64,000 bases of DNA from an uncultured Clostridia bacterium (GCA_934476075.1 CAKSNH010000004.1:62001-126000); one strand, 5' to 3'; shown: positions 43,819 to 53,742, numbered from the stretch's first letter. Translations and numbers: made by a program. Notes: generated by a model not told the origin, from the letters alone.

Positions 43819-44133
43819 TTATTTTTTTCTTTTCTTCGGTACGGGAGTTACTTTCTCCAATTCCCTCACAACCGCCTTGCAGAGCTCATCATCATCAATA
43901 TCCAATATATAGCGTTCCTTTGCACCCTCATACGGCACACCTTTCGGAGCGTCTGCCATAATGTCCGCTATACATTTTTCCGTTTTCACATATACAACAT
44001 TGTCGCACAACGTCAAAACGGGCTTTGCATTGACATACACCATATAATCTCCGAACATTTTCTTATATGATACATCGCCCACATCTGCAATCTTATCGCA
44101 AACCATCTCGACAAACTCAACCGAACACGCCAT
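43819..44133 (-). CDS. TfoX N-terminal-domain protein
   Basis: 104 residues from the ATG at 44133 (AGGAG upstream). The pattern FVEMVCDKIADVGDVSYKKM, then FGDYMVYVNAKPVLTLCDN and VYVKT matches the TfoX_N fold (sequence recognised as MFGGYGVY-like in the family). TfoX proteins regulate competence in gamma-proteobacteria, but the short Firmicutes members are uncharacterised. A basic tail (PVPKKRKK) ends the protein. It lies ten bases after gpr and before the M16 pair, in one apparent operon. Confidence 0.8.
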   Translation of the reverse strand: MACSVEFVEMVCDKIADVGDVSYKKMFGDYMVYVNAKPVLTLCDNVVYVKTEKCIADIMADAPKGVPYEGAKERYILDIDDDELCKAVVRELEKVTPVPKKRKK

Positions 44134-44143
44134 ATAAACTCTC

Positions 44144-45103
44144 CTATTCCACAAAACTCTGTATATCTTCCAAATCAAAATCCCGATGCAGTGCCAGATT
44201 AATACCGTTAGCCACCGTTTTTGATACCTTTTCTATAATCTCGTCAATATCTTTCGGCGTAACCACCAAGCTGCTTATATTTTTTGATAAACTCTCCGCA
44301 ATCATATTTTTGCGTTCGCTTTCGCTGTGGTTTTTCACCATCTCACGCATATTTCCGCTGTATTTTTCCGCCATCATTTCTATACTGTCGTTTGCAATGG
44401 TGACCGCATCAATAACTGTCGGCACGCCAACCGCAATAACCGGTACGCCAAGACTTTCCCTGTTAAGCCCAATTCGCCTGTTGCCTATTCCCTCACCGGG
44501 ACAAATTCCCGTATCTGCAATCTGAAATGTTGTGCTTATCCTGTCCATACTGCGTGAGGCAAGTGCGTCCACCGCTATAACCAAATCGGGTTTTATCTTC
44601 TCGCACACACCCTTGACTATTTCAGCCGATTCTATCCCCGTTGTACCCAAAACTCCGGGTGCAACCGCACATACCGACCGCAGACTGTCCCCGAAATACT
44701 GTGACATATATTCTTTCATATGACGGGTAATCATCAGCTTTGAAACCACTTTCGGGCCGAGTGCGTCGGGAGTTATGCTCTCATTTCCAAGCCCCGCAAC
44801 AAGTATAACGCTTTTGTCGGTAACATTGGCTATGCTCCTTATCTGCTTTGCAATCTCACCGCACATATTTTCATATTCGGCGGTATCATACATAAGCCTG
44901 TCACATTCAAGCGTAATATATGTCCCCATCGGCTTGCCGAGGCTCTCCGCTCCGTATCTGTCGGAGATAACCACTTTGGTAATCTTTATTTTACCCTCTG
45001 TAAAATTTTCAACCCTTACCCCCGATAATTCCTCTTTCTTTTCCGCCCGCTCACTGTATATCTCATGAGCCTCCACGGCAAGGTCTGTACGTTTTCCAAA
45101 CAA
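44144..45103 (-). CDS. gpr: Spore protease GPR
   Basis: About 320 residues. It is an aspartic-like protease (family A25) that degrades alpha/beta SASPs at germination. The propeptide region FGKRTDLAVEAHE carries the conserved RTDLA-EA string. Downstream are VAGLGNESITPDALGPKVV, APGVLGTTGIES and VIAVDALASRS, all standard for GPR. The TTG at 45103 is preferred because GAGGTGAT is spaced correctly before it; GTG at 45112 is the alternative. The partner SASP is at 33181. It leads an operon with the TfoX-like gene and the M16 pair. Confidence 0.94.
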   Translation of the reverse strand: MFGKRTDLAVEAHEIYSERAEKKEELSGVRVENFTEGKIKITKVVISDRYGAESLGKPMGTYITLECDRLMYDTAEYENMCGEIAKQIRSIANVTDKSVILVAGLGNESITPDALGPKVVSKLMITRHMKEYMSQYFGDSLRSVCAVAPGVLGTTGIESAEIVKGVCEKIKPDLVIAVDALASRSMDRISTTFQIADTGICPGEGIGNRRIGLNRESLGVPVIAVGVPTVIDAVTIANDSIEMMAEKYSGNMREMVKNHSESERKNMIAESLSKNISSLVVTPKDIDEIIEKVSKTVANGINLALHRDFDLEDIQSFVE

Positions 45104-45180
45104 ATCAATCACCTCATAAACATAATCAATTTGTTATAGTATTTTCCGTTTAAGGCAATATTTATACAGTATTGTATTAA

Positions 45181-45657
45181 TTATTTAAGTGCCTTTTCAA
45201 TAGAACCCTTTAACGTATCTTTATCGGCAAATCCGCCCTTTATGTCAACAAAATCGCCTTTTGTATTTAACATAATCAATGTCGGAGTTACTTTCCCCGT
45301 TGAATTTAAAATATTCAGGCTGTATTGCTCAACCGCCTCAGGCTTTTCGTCAATATCGGTAATATTGAATGTCACCTTGTCTGCATATTCTGATTTTAAT
45401 TCATCTAAAATTTTCATTGTTTCGTCATGTCTTTCGTCACTTGCAGATACAAAGTACATTAATACCGGCTTTTCTGTCATAACTTCTTTACTCTCCTTAA
45501 CCGGCACTGTTGTACTTCCTGCCTCGGGAGCACTTGTCGAAACAGCGTTCTGATTTCCGCTGTTTTTATTCATACTTCCTACCGCAATGGCAGCTGCGAT
45601 TACCGCAATTACAGCCACTATCGCAATTACACCGATTAAAACTTTTTTATTCTTCAT
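45181..45657 (-). CDS. Membrane-anchored thioredoxin-fold protein lacking CxxC
   Basis: 158 residues. One N-terminal membrane helix (VLIGVIAIVAVIAVIAAAIA) is followed by a Ser/Thr/Pro-rich linker and a thioredoxin-like domain: KPVLMYFVSASDERHDETMK, YADKVTFNITDIDE, VTPTLIMLNTKGDFVDIKGG. The cis-Pro in VTPT is kept. The redox motif is replaced by SASDER, so no disulfide chemistry is expected. It is likely extracellular. Start at 45657 has AAAGG upstream; a start three codons earlier is possible. It overlaps the end of trmFO by 11 bases, so it is the last gene of the dprA-topA-trmFO operon. Confidence 0.75.
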   Translation of the reverse strand: MKNKKVLIGVIAIVAVIAVIAAAIAVGSMNKNSGNQNAVSTSAPEAGSTTVPVKESKEVMTEKPVLMYFVSASDERHDETMKILDELKSEYADKVTFNITDIDEKPEAVEQYSLNILNSTGKVTPTLIMLNTKGDFVDIKGGFADKDTLKGSIEKALK

Positions 45658-46978
45658 TATTCTCATTACCTTTCATTTTTTCTATTTGTTCATCAATAAC
45701 CGTCAGTGCACGTTCCGCAATCAGCGCATAACGCACCATCTTGTTCCCTTTCACACGTTCGTGCCATCCGTCAATTATTCCGAAATTACTGTTCATCGGC
45801 TGGAATTTTGACACCGATTTATCCGAAATATAAATAGGCAGCGAACCGATAGACGTTTTCGAGCTTGGCTCAAACATAGGCTTACCGAGCAATTTCATAG
45901 CCATATTTATACCTGCCAAAAGTCCGCTCGACGCCGACTCAACATATCCCTCAACGCCCGTAATCTGTCCGGCAAAGAATATATTTTCATATTCACGCAT
46001 CTGATAATATTTATTCAGCAAATGCGGCGAATTTATGAATGTATTTCTGTGCATAACTCCGTAGCGTACAAATTCCGCATTTTCCAACCCCGGAATCATT
46101 CCGAACACTCGCTTTTGCTCGCCCCACTTCAAATTAGTCTGAAAACCGACCAAATTATAAAGCGTTGCCGATTTATTATCCTGACGCAGCTGCACAACCG
46201 CATATGCGTCGTCCTTTCCCGTTTTCGGATTTACCAGTCCGACAGGTTTAAGCGGACCGAATGTAAGCGTTTCACGTCCACGCTTTGCCATAACCTCAAC
46301 AGGCATACACCCCTCAAAAACCTTCTGATTTTCAAATTCTTTAAGCGGTGCGGTTTCTGCGGTTATAAGTGCGTTGTAAAACTCGTCATATTCCTTTTCT
46401 GTCATAGGCGAGTTGATATAGTCCGCCGTTCCCCTGTCATATCTTGCCGCCTTGAATACCTTGTCCATGTCAATGCTTTCGGCTGTCACAACGGGAGCCG
46501 CCGCATCGTAAAAATACATATAATCCTCGCCTGTCAGCTTGCTTATCGCTCCGATAAGTGCGTCCGACGTAAGCGGCCCTGTCGCAATTACAGTCGGCTC
46601 ATTCGGATTTATTTCCCCGACTTCCTCATATTTCACTTTAATATTGGGGTGATTTTTTATCTTGTCGGTAACATATTTTGAAAATATATCTCTGTCAACC
46701 GCCAATGCACCGCCGGCAGGCACTCGTGCATTATCCGCCGCCTCAATAATAATCGAGTTAAGCCGGCGCATTTCCTCTTTCAAAAGTCCGCACGCATTTT
46801 CTATTCTGTCTGCTTTGAGTGAATTTGAGCATACCAATTCCGCAAAATATTCGCTCGAATGTGCCGGAGAATATTTCTTCGGCTTCATCTCATACAATTC
46901 AACGTCAATACCACGATTTGCAAGCTGCCATGCCGCCTCCGAACCTGCCAGCCCCGCTCCGATTACTTTAACTGTCAT
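45647..46978 (-). CDS. trmFO: Folate/FAD-dependent tRNA m5U54 methyltransferase
   Basis: 443 residues, standard length. It makes 5-methyluridine at position 54 of tRNA using methylene-tetrahydrofolate and FADH2. The N-terminal Rossmann motif VIGAGLAGSEAAWQLANRG binds FAD. The two catalytic cysteines are in AELVCSNSLK and FEGCMPVEVMAK. The string GMIPGLENAEFVRYGVMHRN is diagnostic. Start at 46978 overlaps the topA stop by four bases (ATGA), giving coupled translation. Gene order dprA-topA-trmFO is conserved in Firmicutes. Confidence 0.96.
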   Translation of the reverse strand: MTVKVIGAGLAGSEAAWQLANRGIDVELYEMKPKKYSPAHSSEYFAELVCSNSLKADRIENACGLLKEEMRRLNSIIIEAADNARVPAGGALAVDRDIFSKYVTDKIKNHPNIKVKYEEVGEINPNEPTVIATGPLTSDALIGAISKLTGEDYMYFYDAAAPVVTAESIDMDKVFKAARYDRGTADYINSPMTEKEYDEFYNALITAETAPLKEFENQKVFEGCMPVEVMAKRGRETLTFGPLKPVGLVNPKTGKDDAYAVVQLRQDNKSATLYNLVGFQTNLKWGEQKRVFGMIPGLENAEFVRYGVMHRNTFINSPHLLNKYYQMREYENIFFAGQITGVEGYVESASSGLLAGINMAMKLLGKPMFEPSSKTSIGSLPIYISDKSVSKFQPMNSNFGIIDGWHERVKGNKMVRYALIAERALTVIDEQIEKMKGNENNEE

Positions 46979-49044
46979 TTACTCACCTTACCTTCATAAT
47001 CGCAGTTTTCATTATAACAAAGTAGCTTCTTGCCCTTTTGCAGCAGTAAACTTCCGCATTTCGGACACTTTTGGTCTTTTACCGGCGTATCCCAAACCAT
47101 AAAGTCGCATTTCGGTGCGTGTTCACAGCCGTAATATACCTTGCCTCGTTTTGATTTCTTAACCAAAATCTCACCGCCGCATTTCGGACATTCCACACCC
47201 GTGCCCTCACGGATAGCCTTTGTATTTCTGCACTCAGGGTATCCCGGACAGGCAAGGAACTTACCGAATTTGCTAAGTTTATACACCATTTTTCGTCCGC
47301 ACTTTTCACAGACCACATCAGATTCTTCATCTTTAATCTGAATTTTCTCTATCGCAATTTTCGCCTTTTCCAAATTATCGGCAAACGGCGGATAGAAGTC
47401 CTCCAACACTTTTTTCCACTTTACTTCGCCAAGTTCCACTCTGTCGAGTTCATTTTCCATATCGGCGGTAAATTCAACGTCTACAATTTTCTTGAAATTA
47501 TTTTTCATAATATCCGTTGTAACCATTCCGAGTTCGGTCGGAATAAGCTGCTTTTTATTGCGGATAACATATCCTCTTGCAATAATGGTCGATATTGTCG
47601 GTGCGTAGGTACTCGGTCTGCCTATGCCGTTTTCTTCGAGTTCTTTTACCAATGACGCCTCGCTGAATCTTGCCGGCGGCTGTGTAAAATGCTGTTTCGT
47701 ATCAAGATTTTTAAGGGTAACGTTTTGTCCTTCTTCCAAATTCGGCAGCATTTTTTCTTTTTCCTTTGCCTTATCCGTACCCTCTACATACACGCTCATA
47801 AATCCCTTAAATTTAATACTTGAACCGCTCGCCTTAAATATATGCCCGTTTGACTCTATCGACGCATTGATTGTGTTATAGATTGCCGCCGACATCTGCG
47901 ATGCCGCAAATCTTTCCCATATTAATTTATACAATTTATATTGGTCGTTTGTTAAATGCTCTTTTACCTCAATCGGTTTAATTGAAATATCGGTCGGACG
48001 TATTGCCTCGTGGGCGTCCTGTGCATTTTTCTTCGCCTTGTACTGACGTATATGCACATATTCGTCACCGTAATTTTCACGCAAAAATACTTCCGCATCT
48101 CTTTGTGCGTCCTCGGCAATTCTAAGTGAGTCCGTTCTCATGTATGTGATAAGACCTATCGTACCACGCTTGCCGATATTTACACCTTCATACAGCATCT
48201 GTGCCGTCTGCATTGTCTTTGACGCACTGAAATTAATCTTTCTCGATGCGTCCTGCTGCAATGTACTTGTTGTAAACGGCGGCGGCGGATTTTTCTTCAA
48301 TTCGCCACGTTTTACACTCTTTACTTTAAATTCTGTATTTTTAAGTTCCTCCAACACCGCATTTGCCTCGGCAGAATTAGGCAGTTCATCATCTTTTCCC
48401 GTCTTGCCGTAATATTTTGCGGTAAAATCCTTTCTTGACTTGTCGTCATGGAACAGTGCCTCAACTGTCCAGTATTCACGGGGAGTAAAGTTTTCGATTT
48501 CTTCCTCCCTGTCGCATATAAGTCTTGTCGCTACCGACTGTACACGTCCGGCACTAAGCCCCTTTTTAACCTTTTCCCATAAAATCGGACTGATTTTGTA
48601 ACCCACAATTCTGTCAAGCACACGTCTTGCCTGCTGTGCGTCAACCAAGTCCATGTCGATACTTCTCGGCTCTTTGATTGCCGCTTTTACGGCAGTTTTT
48701 GTAATCTCGTTAAAAGTAACACGGCAAAGCGAATTTGTATCTATATTAAGTGCCTTCGCCAAATGCCAGCTTATCGCCTCTCCCTCACGGTCAGGGTCAG
48801 TTGCGAGATATACTTTTTCGCTTGTTTTAGCCTCTTTTTTCAGCTGTGTCAGCAATGTGCCCTTGCCCCGTATCGTAATATACTTCGGCTCAAAATCGTT
48901 ATCCACATCTACTCCCAGCTGACTTTTGGGTAAATCAATGATGTGTCCCATAGATGCCATAACATTGTAGTCCTTGCCCAGATATTTTTTTATTGTTCCC
49001 GCTTTTGCAGGTGACTCCACTATAAGTAATTTCTTTTTTGCCAT
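46975..49044 (-). CDS. topA: DNA topoisomerase I
   Basis: 689 residues. It relaxes negative supercoils through single-strand cuts. The Toprim domain starts KKLLIVESPAKAGTIKKYLG with the acidic DPDREGEAISWHLA. The catalytic Tyr is in GLITYMRTDSLRI (about residue 298). Three C-terminal zinc fingers follow: CEKCGRKM...CPGYPEC, CPKCGGEI...CEHAPKC and CPKCGSLL...CYNENC. TGGAGGA precedes the ATG at 49044, 21 bases after dprA. Nothing is missing. Confidence 0.97.
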   Translation of the reverse strand: MAKKKLLIVESPAKAGTIKKYLGKDYNVMASMGHIIDLPKSQLGVDVDNDFEPKYITIRGKGTLLTQLKKEAKTSEKVYLATDPDREGEAISWHLAKALNIDTNSLCRVTFNEITKTAVKAAIKEPRSIDMDLVDAQQARRVLDRIVGYKISPILWEKVKKGLSAGRVQSVATRLICDREEEIENFTPREYWTVEALFHDDKSRKDFTAKYYGKTGKDDELPNSAEANAVLEELKNTEFKVKSVKRGELKKNPPPPFTTSTLQQDASRKINFSASKTMQTAQMLYEGVNIGKRGTIGLITYMRTDSLRIAEDAQRDAEVFLRENYGDEYVHIRQYKAKKNAQDAHEAIRPTDISIKPIEVKEHLTNDQYKLYKLIWERFAASQMSAAIYNTINASIESNGHIFKASGSSIKFKGFMSVYVEGTDKAKEKEKMLPNLEEGQNVTLKNLDTKQHFTQPPARFSEASLVKELEENGIGRPSTYAPTISTIIARGYVIRNKKQLIPTELGMVTTDIMKNNFKKIVDVEFTADMENELDRVELGEVKWKKVLEDFYPPFADNLEKAKIAIEKIQIKDEESDVVCEKCGRKMVYKLSKFGKFLACPGYPECRNTKAIREGTGVECPKCGGEILVKKSKRGKVYYGCEHAPKCDFMVWDTPVKDQKCPKCGSLLLQKGKKLLCYNENCDYEGKVSK

Positions 49045-49065
49045 ATTATTTTACAGTCCTCCATA

Positions 49066-50301
49066 TTACAGACAATTTTGTATATTTAATCTGAAATTCT
49101 TTCCCGGTAATTGCTTTATAAGGTTTTTCATTTCCAAAATGGTAAGCGTCGAATTAAGCTTACTCATGGGAATTCCGGTTTTCCTTACAATTTCATCAAT
49201 ATGCCAAGTATCTTCGATTAATAACTCAATTATTTTCTTCTCGGTTTCATTGAGATTTTTATATTTATCATCATTAATATCTATCTTAATAATGTTATTA
49301 ACAGGTTCTCGCTTTTTATTCTCTTTTTTCTCCGCCGATTTATTTTCTTTCGGTTTCTTCTCCTTTGCCGGTTCTTCGGCATATTTAAGATTTTCAAATT
49401 CGGATTTTTTATCAATCGGCTCTTTCAAATGCAGTATCTCAAAATCATATTCTTCCAATATATCCTGTGCACATTCAACCAATTTCGCACCCGATTTAAT
49501 AAGTGCGTTATTCCCCTTTGAACATACATCATATATATTCCCCGGCACGGCGAACACATCTTTTCCGCTGTCGAGTGCATAATTTGCGGTTATCAGTGCT
49601 CCGCTTTTTAGCGGTGCTTGTGTCACAAGCGTTCCGTATGACATACCGCTTATTATCCTGTTTCTTCTCGGAAAATGACTTCCGACAGGCTGTACGCCCG
49701 GCGGATATTCCGAAAGCACTGCTCCGTTTCGTATTATTGCCTCCATCAGCTGACCGTTTTCGGGCGGATAAACAATATCCAGTCCGCAGCCTAAAACCGC
49801 AATGGTTTTCGCTCCCGCTCTGAGTGCGGCAGCCGCTGCCACGGAATCAAGCCCTCTCGCCATTCCGCTTACTATCGTTACACCGGCTTTTGCAAGTCCC
49901 GAACAGATATTATTGCATACATTATAACCGTATTCGTTGTATCTTCTCGTTCCTACCGCCGCAATGGTGAGCAGTCTGTCCCACTGCATAATCTCGCCTT
50001 TTATATACAATACATAAGGAGGGTCATCAATCTGACGAAGCATATCGGGATAGGTCATATCATCATATGTAAGCACGCCCGCATTTATATATTTTAATCT
50101 GTCGATAATGGATTTCACCTTGTCCAGACTTTTGTCTTGCAACTGAACAATATCCTCATGTGTAAGCCCGTACACACCGGCATAATCTTTCGTTTTATAG
50201 ATTTCCTCTATATCATTAAAGCTGTCAAATAAGTTTGTAATTTTGATAGGTGTAATATTGGGTAAATTGGTAAGCCACATCCAATAAATTCGTCTGTCCA
50301 C
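49066..50301 (-). CDS. dprA: DNA processing protein DprA
   Basis: About 411 residues. It protects incoming single-stranded DNA and loads RecA during transformation. The Rossmann-like core has AAVGTRRYNEYG, VSGMARGLDSVAAAAALRAG, TIAVLGCGLDIVYPPENGQL and FPRRNRIISGMS. A Lys/Glu-rich linker (KEKKPKENKSAEKKENKK) leads to the C-terminal winged helix (LNETEKKIIELLIEDTWHID). The GTG at 50301 is preferred over the ATGs at 50322 and 50316, because GGGAGG is seven bases before it. It heads the dprA-topA-trmFO operon. Confidence 0.94.
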   Translation of the reverse strand: MDRRIYWMWLTNLPNITPIKITNLFDSFNDIEEIYKTKDYAGVYGLTHEDIVQLQDKSLDKVKSIIDRLKYINAGVLTYDDMTYPDMLRQIDDPPYVLYIKGEIMQWDRLLTIAAVGTRRYNEYGYNVCNNICSGLAKAGVTIVSGMARGLDSVAAAAALRAGAKTIAVLGCGLDIVYPPENGQLMEAIIRNGAVLSEYPPGVQPVGSHFPRRNRIISGMSYGTLVTQAPLKSGALITANYALDSGKDVFAVPGNIYDVCSKGNNALIKSGAKLVECAQDILEEYDFEILHLKEPIDKKSEFENLKYAEEPAKEKKPKENKSAEKKENKKREPVNNIIKIDINDDKYKNLNETEKKIIELLIEDTWHIDEIVRKTGIPMSKLNSTLTILEMKNLIKQLPGKNFRLNIQNCL

Positions 50302-50337
50302 ATAAAATCCTCCCATTTTCAAGTCAACCTATTAATT

Positions 50338-50366
50338 ACACTACTACAAAAAAAGTAAATTGTCAA
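50338..50366 (-). promoter_or_regulatory. Promoter of the dprA-topA-trmFO operon
   Basis: TTGACA (50366-50361) and TAGTGT (50343-50338) on the minus strand with a 17-base spacer, about 35 bases before the GTG start. The -35 is perfect; the -10 is weak. Confidence 0.55.
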
Positions 50367-50389
50367 TTTAATTTTTTATAAATAACAAA

Positions 50390-50436
50390 AAAAGTGCAAA
50401 ATCAATAATTTATCAAATCATTAATTCTGCACTTTT
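50390..50436 (-). terminator. Terminator of the glycosyltransferase gene
   Basis: AAAAGTGCA on one side pairs with TGCACTTTT on the other (50392-50398 with 50428-50434 core), with T7 following on the minus strand. It lies just after the stop at 50449. Confidence 0.75.
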
Positions 50437-50448
50437 ATTTATATTATA

Positions 50449-53400
50449 TTACTGCGTTGAAATCAATACCCATGAATCAAACCACTTCAAATAATTCTTT
50501 ACATATTCCACATCAACAGGGTGACCCGACAATACAGGGTAAAACATTGCAAACAGTATTATCACAACCGCCGCATAGCCGAACGCAAAATATTTCACGT
50601 TTTTGTTCTCATTATATAATTTCAAAATCGCATACCCAAGCATAAGCACCAAAAACGGTACGCAAGGGAAATAGTGATATATAAATGTAATTCTTGTAAC
50701 CGGTATCCACGATACAAGCTGAGCAAGATATGCAATAACAAGGAACAATGCCGTCTTATCCTTATATCTTACCGCAAGATATATCATATATATAAATGCC
50801 GCAATCGAAGTCCACCATACAGCCGGATTTCCGAATGAACTTATCCCCTCTTTGACCGTATTTGTGACCGTACCCGAAAAATACCAAATTGGTCTTACCA
50901 TTATCGGCCACTCATACCAATGTGACGAGAACGAGTGCGTCGAGTTTACAACGGTTTTTCCGTGATAGGTAAGCATTGCCGACTGATTTTCAAGTATGCT
51001 CTTTATTCCCTGCATACCGTCCGCCTGCAAATACGGAATATATGACAGACCGTATATAAGCACCGGTATGGCAACAAAAAATCCTACGCAGAACAGTATT
51101 GTTTTAACCGTGTATTTCTTAAAATTCTCAATCACGAATTTGTGACTTATCCCGTCTGTACTTTCGGTCGGATAAGACAGTGCATATCTGTATTCTCTGT
51201 AACGCTTAAACAGCGTCATAAAGAACAGCACCGCAAGTCCGCAGCCCGCATATACGCCCGTCCATTTTGACGCAATACCCATACCCATGAATATTCCCGA
51301 CAATCCGAGCGGAATCAGAGTTTTTCCAAATTTTGTGTCATAAAAGCTTATACAGTAATATTTGTACATAAAATAATACATAAGCATAATAAAGAACGTT
51401 ACATACACATCTATTGTAGCAATTCTCGTCTGGGCAAAGTGCATGAAATCAAATGTAAACAACAAACACGTCACAACCGCAAGCCAAGTATATTTTGTAA
51501 TCTTTTTCGCAAAGCAATATATCACCGGCACCATAATAATTCCGAATACCGTGCCGACAATTCTCCACCCGAACGGCACCATACCGAATATCAGTATACC
51601 TATTGATATAAATACCTTGCCAAGCGGAGGGTGCGTCCATTCATACGGTGTCAGACCGTGTATAAATTCATATGCGGTACGGGCATGATATATCTCGTCA
51701 AAATATGTGCTGTTTCTGAAATTTGAACGTTCTACAACCAAATCCTGTTCGTCAAATAAGCCTTTATAGCTGTCGGCATTGACCGGTACTATCCTCTCGC
51801 CGTGCTCGTCAATAACCGCCAATTCATTTATCATAGCCTCATCGCTGTCACATTTTATGCAGATATATCTTGCATATTCGTTAATGTACTGTTCGCCCCA
51901 TGCAAATACAGAAACCATCTTCATTTGAGTCGGCTCGCTGAAATTTGTGCCGTCCTCGGATACGGTAAGCGTAAATTCTCGGTTTTCATTAACGCCCAAG
52001 AAATATTTTATATGATTTACATTTGCGTTATATCCCAAATCCAACGCAATAACATCATTCTTTTTCATTTGATAATATGACTGCGGTGCTTTCATATCAC
52101 CCAAATCATACAGTGCAATACCTGCATACACCGCAGTTATTACCGCCATTGCAATAATGTCAAAGCGTGTAAGTTTTGCAAGTTCTTTTGTTTTTGCAAA
52201 TACCGTTTTTTTCTTTGGCATTTTCACATTTTTTGTTTCTTTGCTTTTGCTGATTTGTTTTTCCAAAATATTTACAGCCGCTTCATTTTTAATATAAATT
52301 CTGCTTGCCGTATAACCGATATACACCGTAAACGCAATATTCAAAAATGACATCACCATAACAAACGGTGATTTAAAATAACCGTTCGGATTGCCGCTGT
52401 AAACAAACAATACCCATGCCGTATTGATAATCTGCGAAACCGACAGCAGTATATAGCTTACAAACAGCTTCACATCAGGCAGAACAACAAATGCCAAAAG
52501 CAGCATAACCATAGCCGGATATGCGTATCTTTCGTGCATCTGCGATGAAAGCATATATGTGCCGAATGCCAGAACCGCCGCCATGAAATAATACTTTGAA
52601 CCGCTTTTCGATTTTCTGAATATAAACCATGTAACCGCTACCACCAATACAATCAGCAAGTGCCCGAAAACCTTCGTAAACGGAGTTATCTTTACCCAGT
52701 TTTGTCCAAGTGCACCCCAAATATTAAACGCATTTACCGTTGCATACGGATAAGACGCCATGGTGCTTACATATTGATTTATCACATTGTCTATGCCGAA
52801 CGGCAACGCAAGAATAAATATCATTGCAATCGCCCCAAGTCCGCACAAAAGATTTTTCCAAAACAAATCTTTATTGAATTTCGGCAAAAATACATTTTCG
52901 ATAATTCCGTAAATGATAATCGGTGTGAATATAAACGCCTGCGGTTTTATAAAAATCGCCAGTGCAAACATGAAATATGATTGTATCATCTTTTTTTCCG
53001 ATACAAAATACACCATAAGTACCAAGAACAAAGTAAACACCGAGTCAACCTGTCCCCAAAATGACGAATTGATAATCATTGCCGGATTAAGTATAAAAAA
53101 TCCGCCCACACAAATCGACATTGTTTCGGAGTATTTCTTTTTCGCCAAATTGTACACAAACACTCCCGTTATCATATCGCATACAATAGCCGGAGTTTTG
53201 AGCAGTATGTCAAGTCCGCCTCCGCTTATCGGCAGAAAACTTCTAATCGCACCGATTACATATAATACATACATATAGCCCGGCGGATAATCGGTAAATG
53301 TATCCGATGAATAAAATGCCGACATACCATCTTTAAAAATCATTGTCGACCAGCCCGAAAAACAGTTCATATCCGTTTCGTGACCATGGTATACACCTGC

Positions 53401-53565
53401 GATAATCAGCCTTGCAATCAATCCGAATGTAAACAAAACTGCGGCATATACTATACCTGTATCCTGTTGTTTTTTTATATTTCCGCTTTCCATTTCCGGC
53501 TGCAAAAATGAAAAATACACCAAAAATCCTGCCATAGCAGTCAAAGCAGCGGTAAATAAAACCAT
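50449..53565 (-). CDS. Double-module GT-C glycosyltransferase (PMT family C-terminus)
   Basis: About 1038 residues with at least 20 membrane helices. The first half is a GT-C module: GHETDMNCFSGWS and FTDYPPGYMYVLYV near the N-terminus, WGQVDSVFTLFLVLMVYF, and MHERYAYPAMVMLLLAF. A soluble insert (about 510-630) resembles an F5/8 (discoidin-like) domain (YFLGVNENREFTLTVSEDGT). The second half is a protein O-mannosyltransferase module: TYFDEIYHARTAYEFIHGL, EWTHPPLGKVFISIG, and TFDFMHFAQTRIATIDVYVT. GT-C enzymes use lipid-linked sugars outside the membrane, so O-glycosylation of exported proteins is likely. The start is unclear: ATG 53565, TTG 53571 (better spaced from AGGAAGGG) or TTG 53592. 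Confidence 0.85.
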   Translation of the reverse strand: MVLFTAALTAMAGFLVYFSFLQPEMESGNIKKQQDTGIVYAAVLFTFGLIARLIIAGVYHGHETDMNCFSGWSTMIFKDGMSAFYSSDTFTDYPPGYMYVLYVIGAIRSFLPISGGGLDILLKTPAIVCDMITGVFVYNLAKKKYSETMSICVGGFFILNPAMIINSSFWGQVDSVFTLFLVLMVYFVSEKKMIQSYFMFALAIFIKPQAFIFTPIIIYGIIENVFLPKFNKDLFWKNLLCGLGAIAMIFILALPFGIDNVINQYVSTMASYPYATVNAFNIWGALGQNWVKITPFTKVFGHLLIVLVVAVTWFIFRKSKSGSKYYFMAAVLAFGTYMLSSQMHERYAYPAMVMLLLAFVVLPDVKLFVSYILLSVSQIINTAWVLFVYSGNPNGYFKSPFVMVMSFLNIAFTVYIGYTASRIYIKNEAAVNILEKQISKSKETKNVKMPKKKTVFAKTKELAKLTRFDIIAMAVITAVYAGIALYDLGDMKAPQSYYQMKKNDVIALDLGYNANVNHIKYFLGVNENREFTLTVSEDGTNFSEPTQMKMVSVFAWGEQYINEYARYICIKCDSDEAMINELAVIDEHGERIVPVNADSYKGLFDEQDLVVERSNFRNSTYFDEIYHARTAYEFIHGLTPYEWTHPPLGKVFISIGILIFGMVPFGWRIVGTVFGIIMVPVIYCFAKKITKYTWLAVVTCLLFTFDFMHFAQTRIATIDVYVTFFIMLMYYFMYKYYCISFYDTKFGKTLIPLGLSGIFMGMGIASKWTGVYAGCGLAVLFFMTLFKRYREYRYALSYPTESTDGISHKFVIENFKKYTVKTILFCVGFFVAIPVLIYGLSYIPYLQADGMQGIKSILENQSAMLTYHGKTVVNSTHSFSSHWYEWPIMVRPIWYFSGTVTNTVKEGISSFGNPAVWWTSIAAFIYMIYLAVRYKDKTALFLVIAYLAQLVSWIPVTRITFIYHYFPCVPFLVLMLGYAILKLYNENKNVKYFAFGYAAVVIILFAMFYPVLSGHPVDVEYVKNYLKWFDSWVLISTQ

Positions 53566-53692
53566 TATCAAAACAAATTCACCCTTCCTCAAATTTTAGT
53601 TATACGCATAATATTTTACTATAAAATATGTTTTTAATCAACAATTTGTATAAAATTTTTAATTTTTTTAATCGACCTTTATTTTTATTTGA

Positions 53693-53721
53693 TTGACATT
53701 AACTGTTTATCGGGGTATAAT
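53693..53721 (+). promoter_or_regulatory. Consensus promoter of the ArsR-type gene
   Basis: TTGACA (53693-53698) and TATAAT (53716-53721) with a 17-base spacer. Just after the -10 is TGAACATATGAACAATCG, with the TGAACA pair typical of ArsR/SmtB operators, so the product may repress itself here. Confidence 0.8.
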
Positions 53722-53742
53722 GAACATATGAACAATCGTTAG

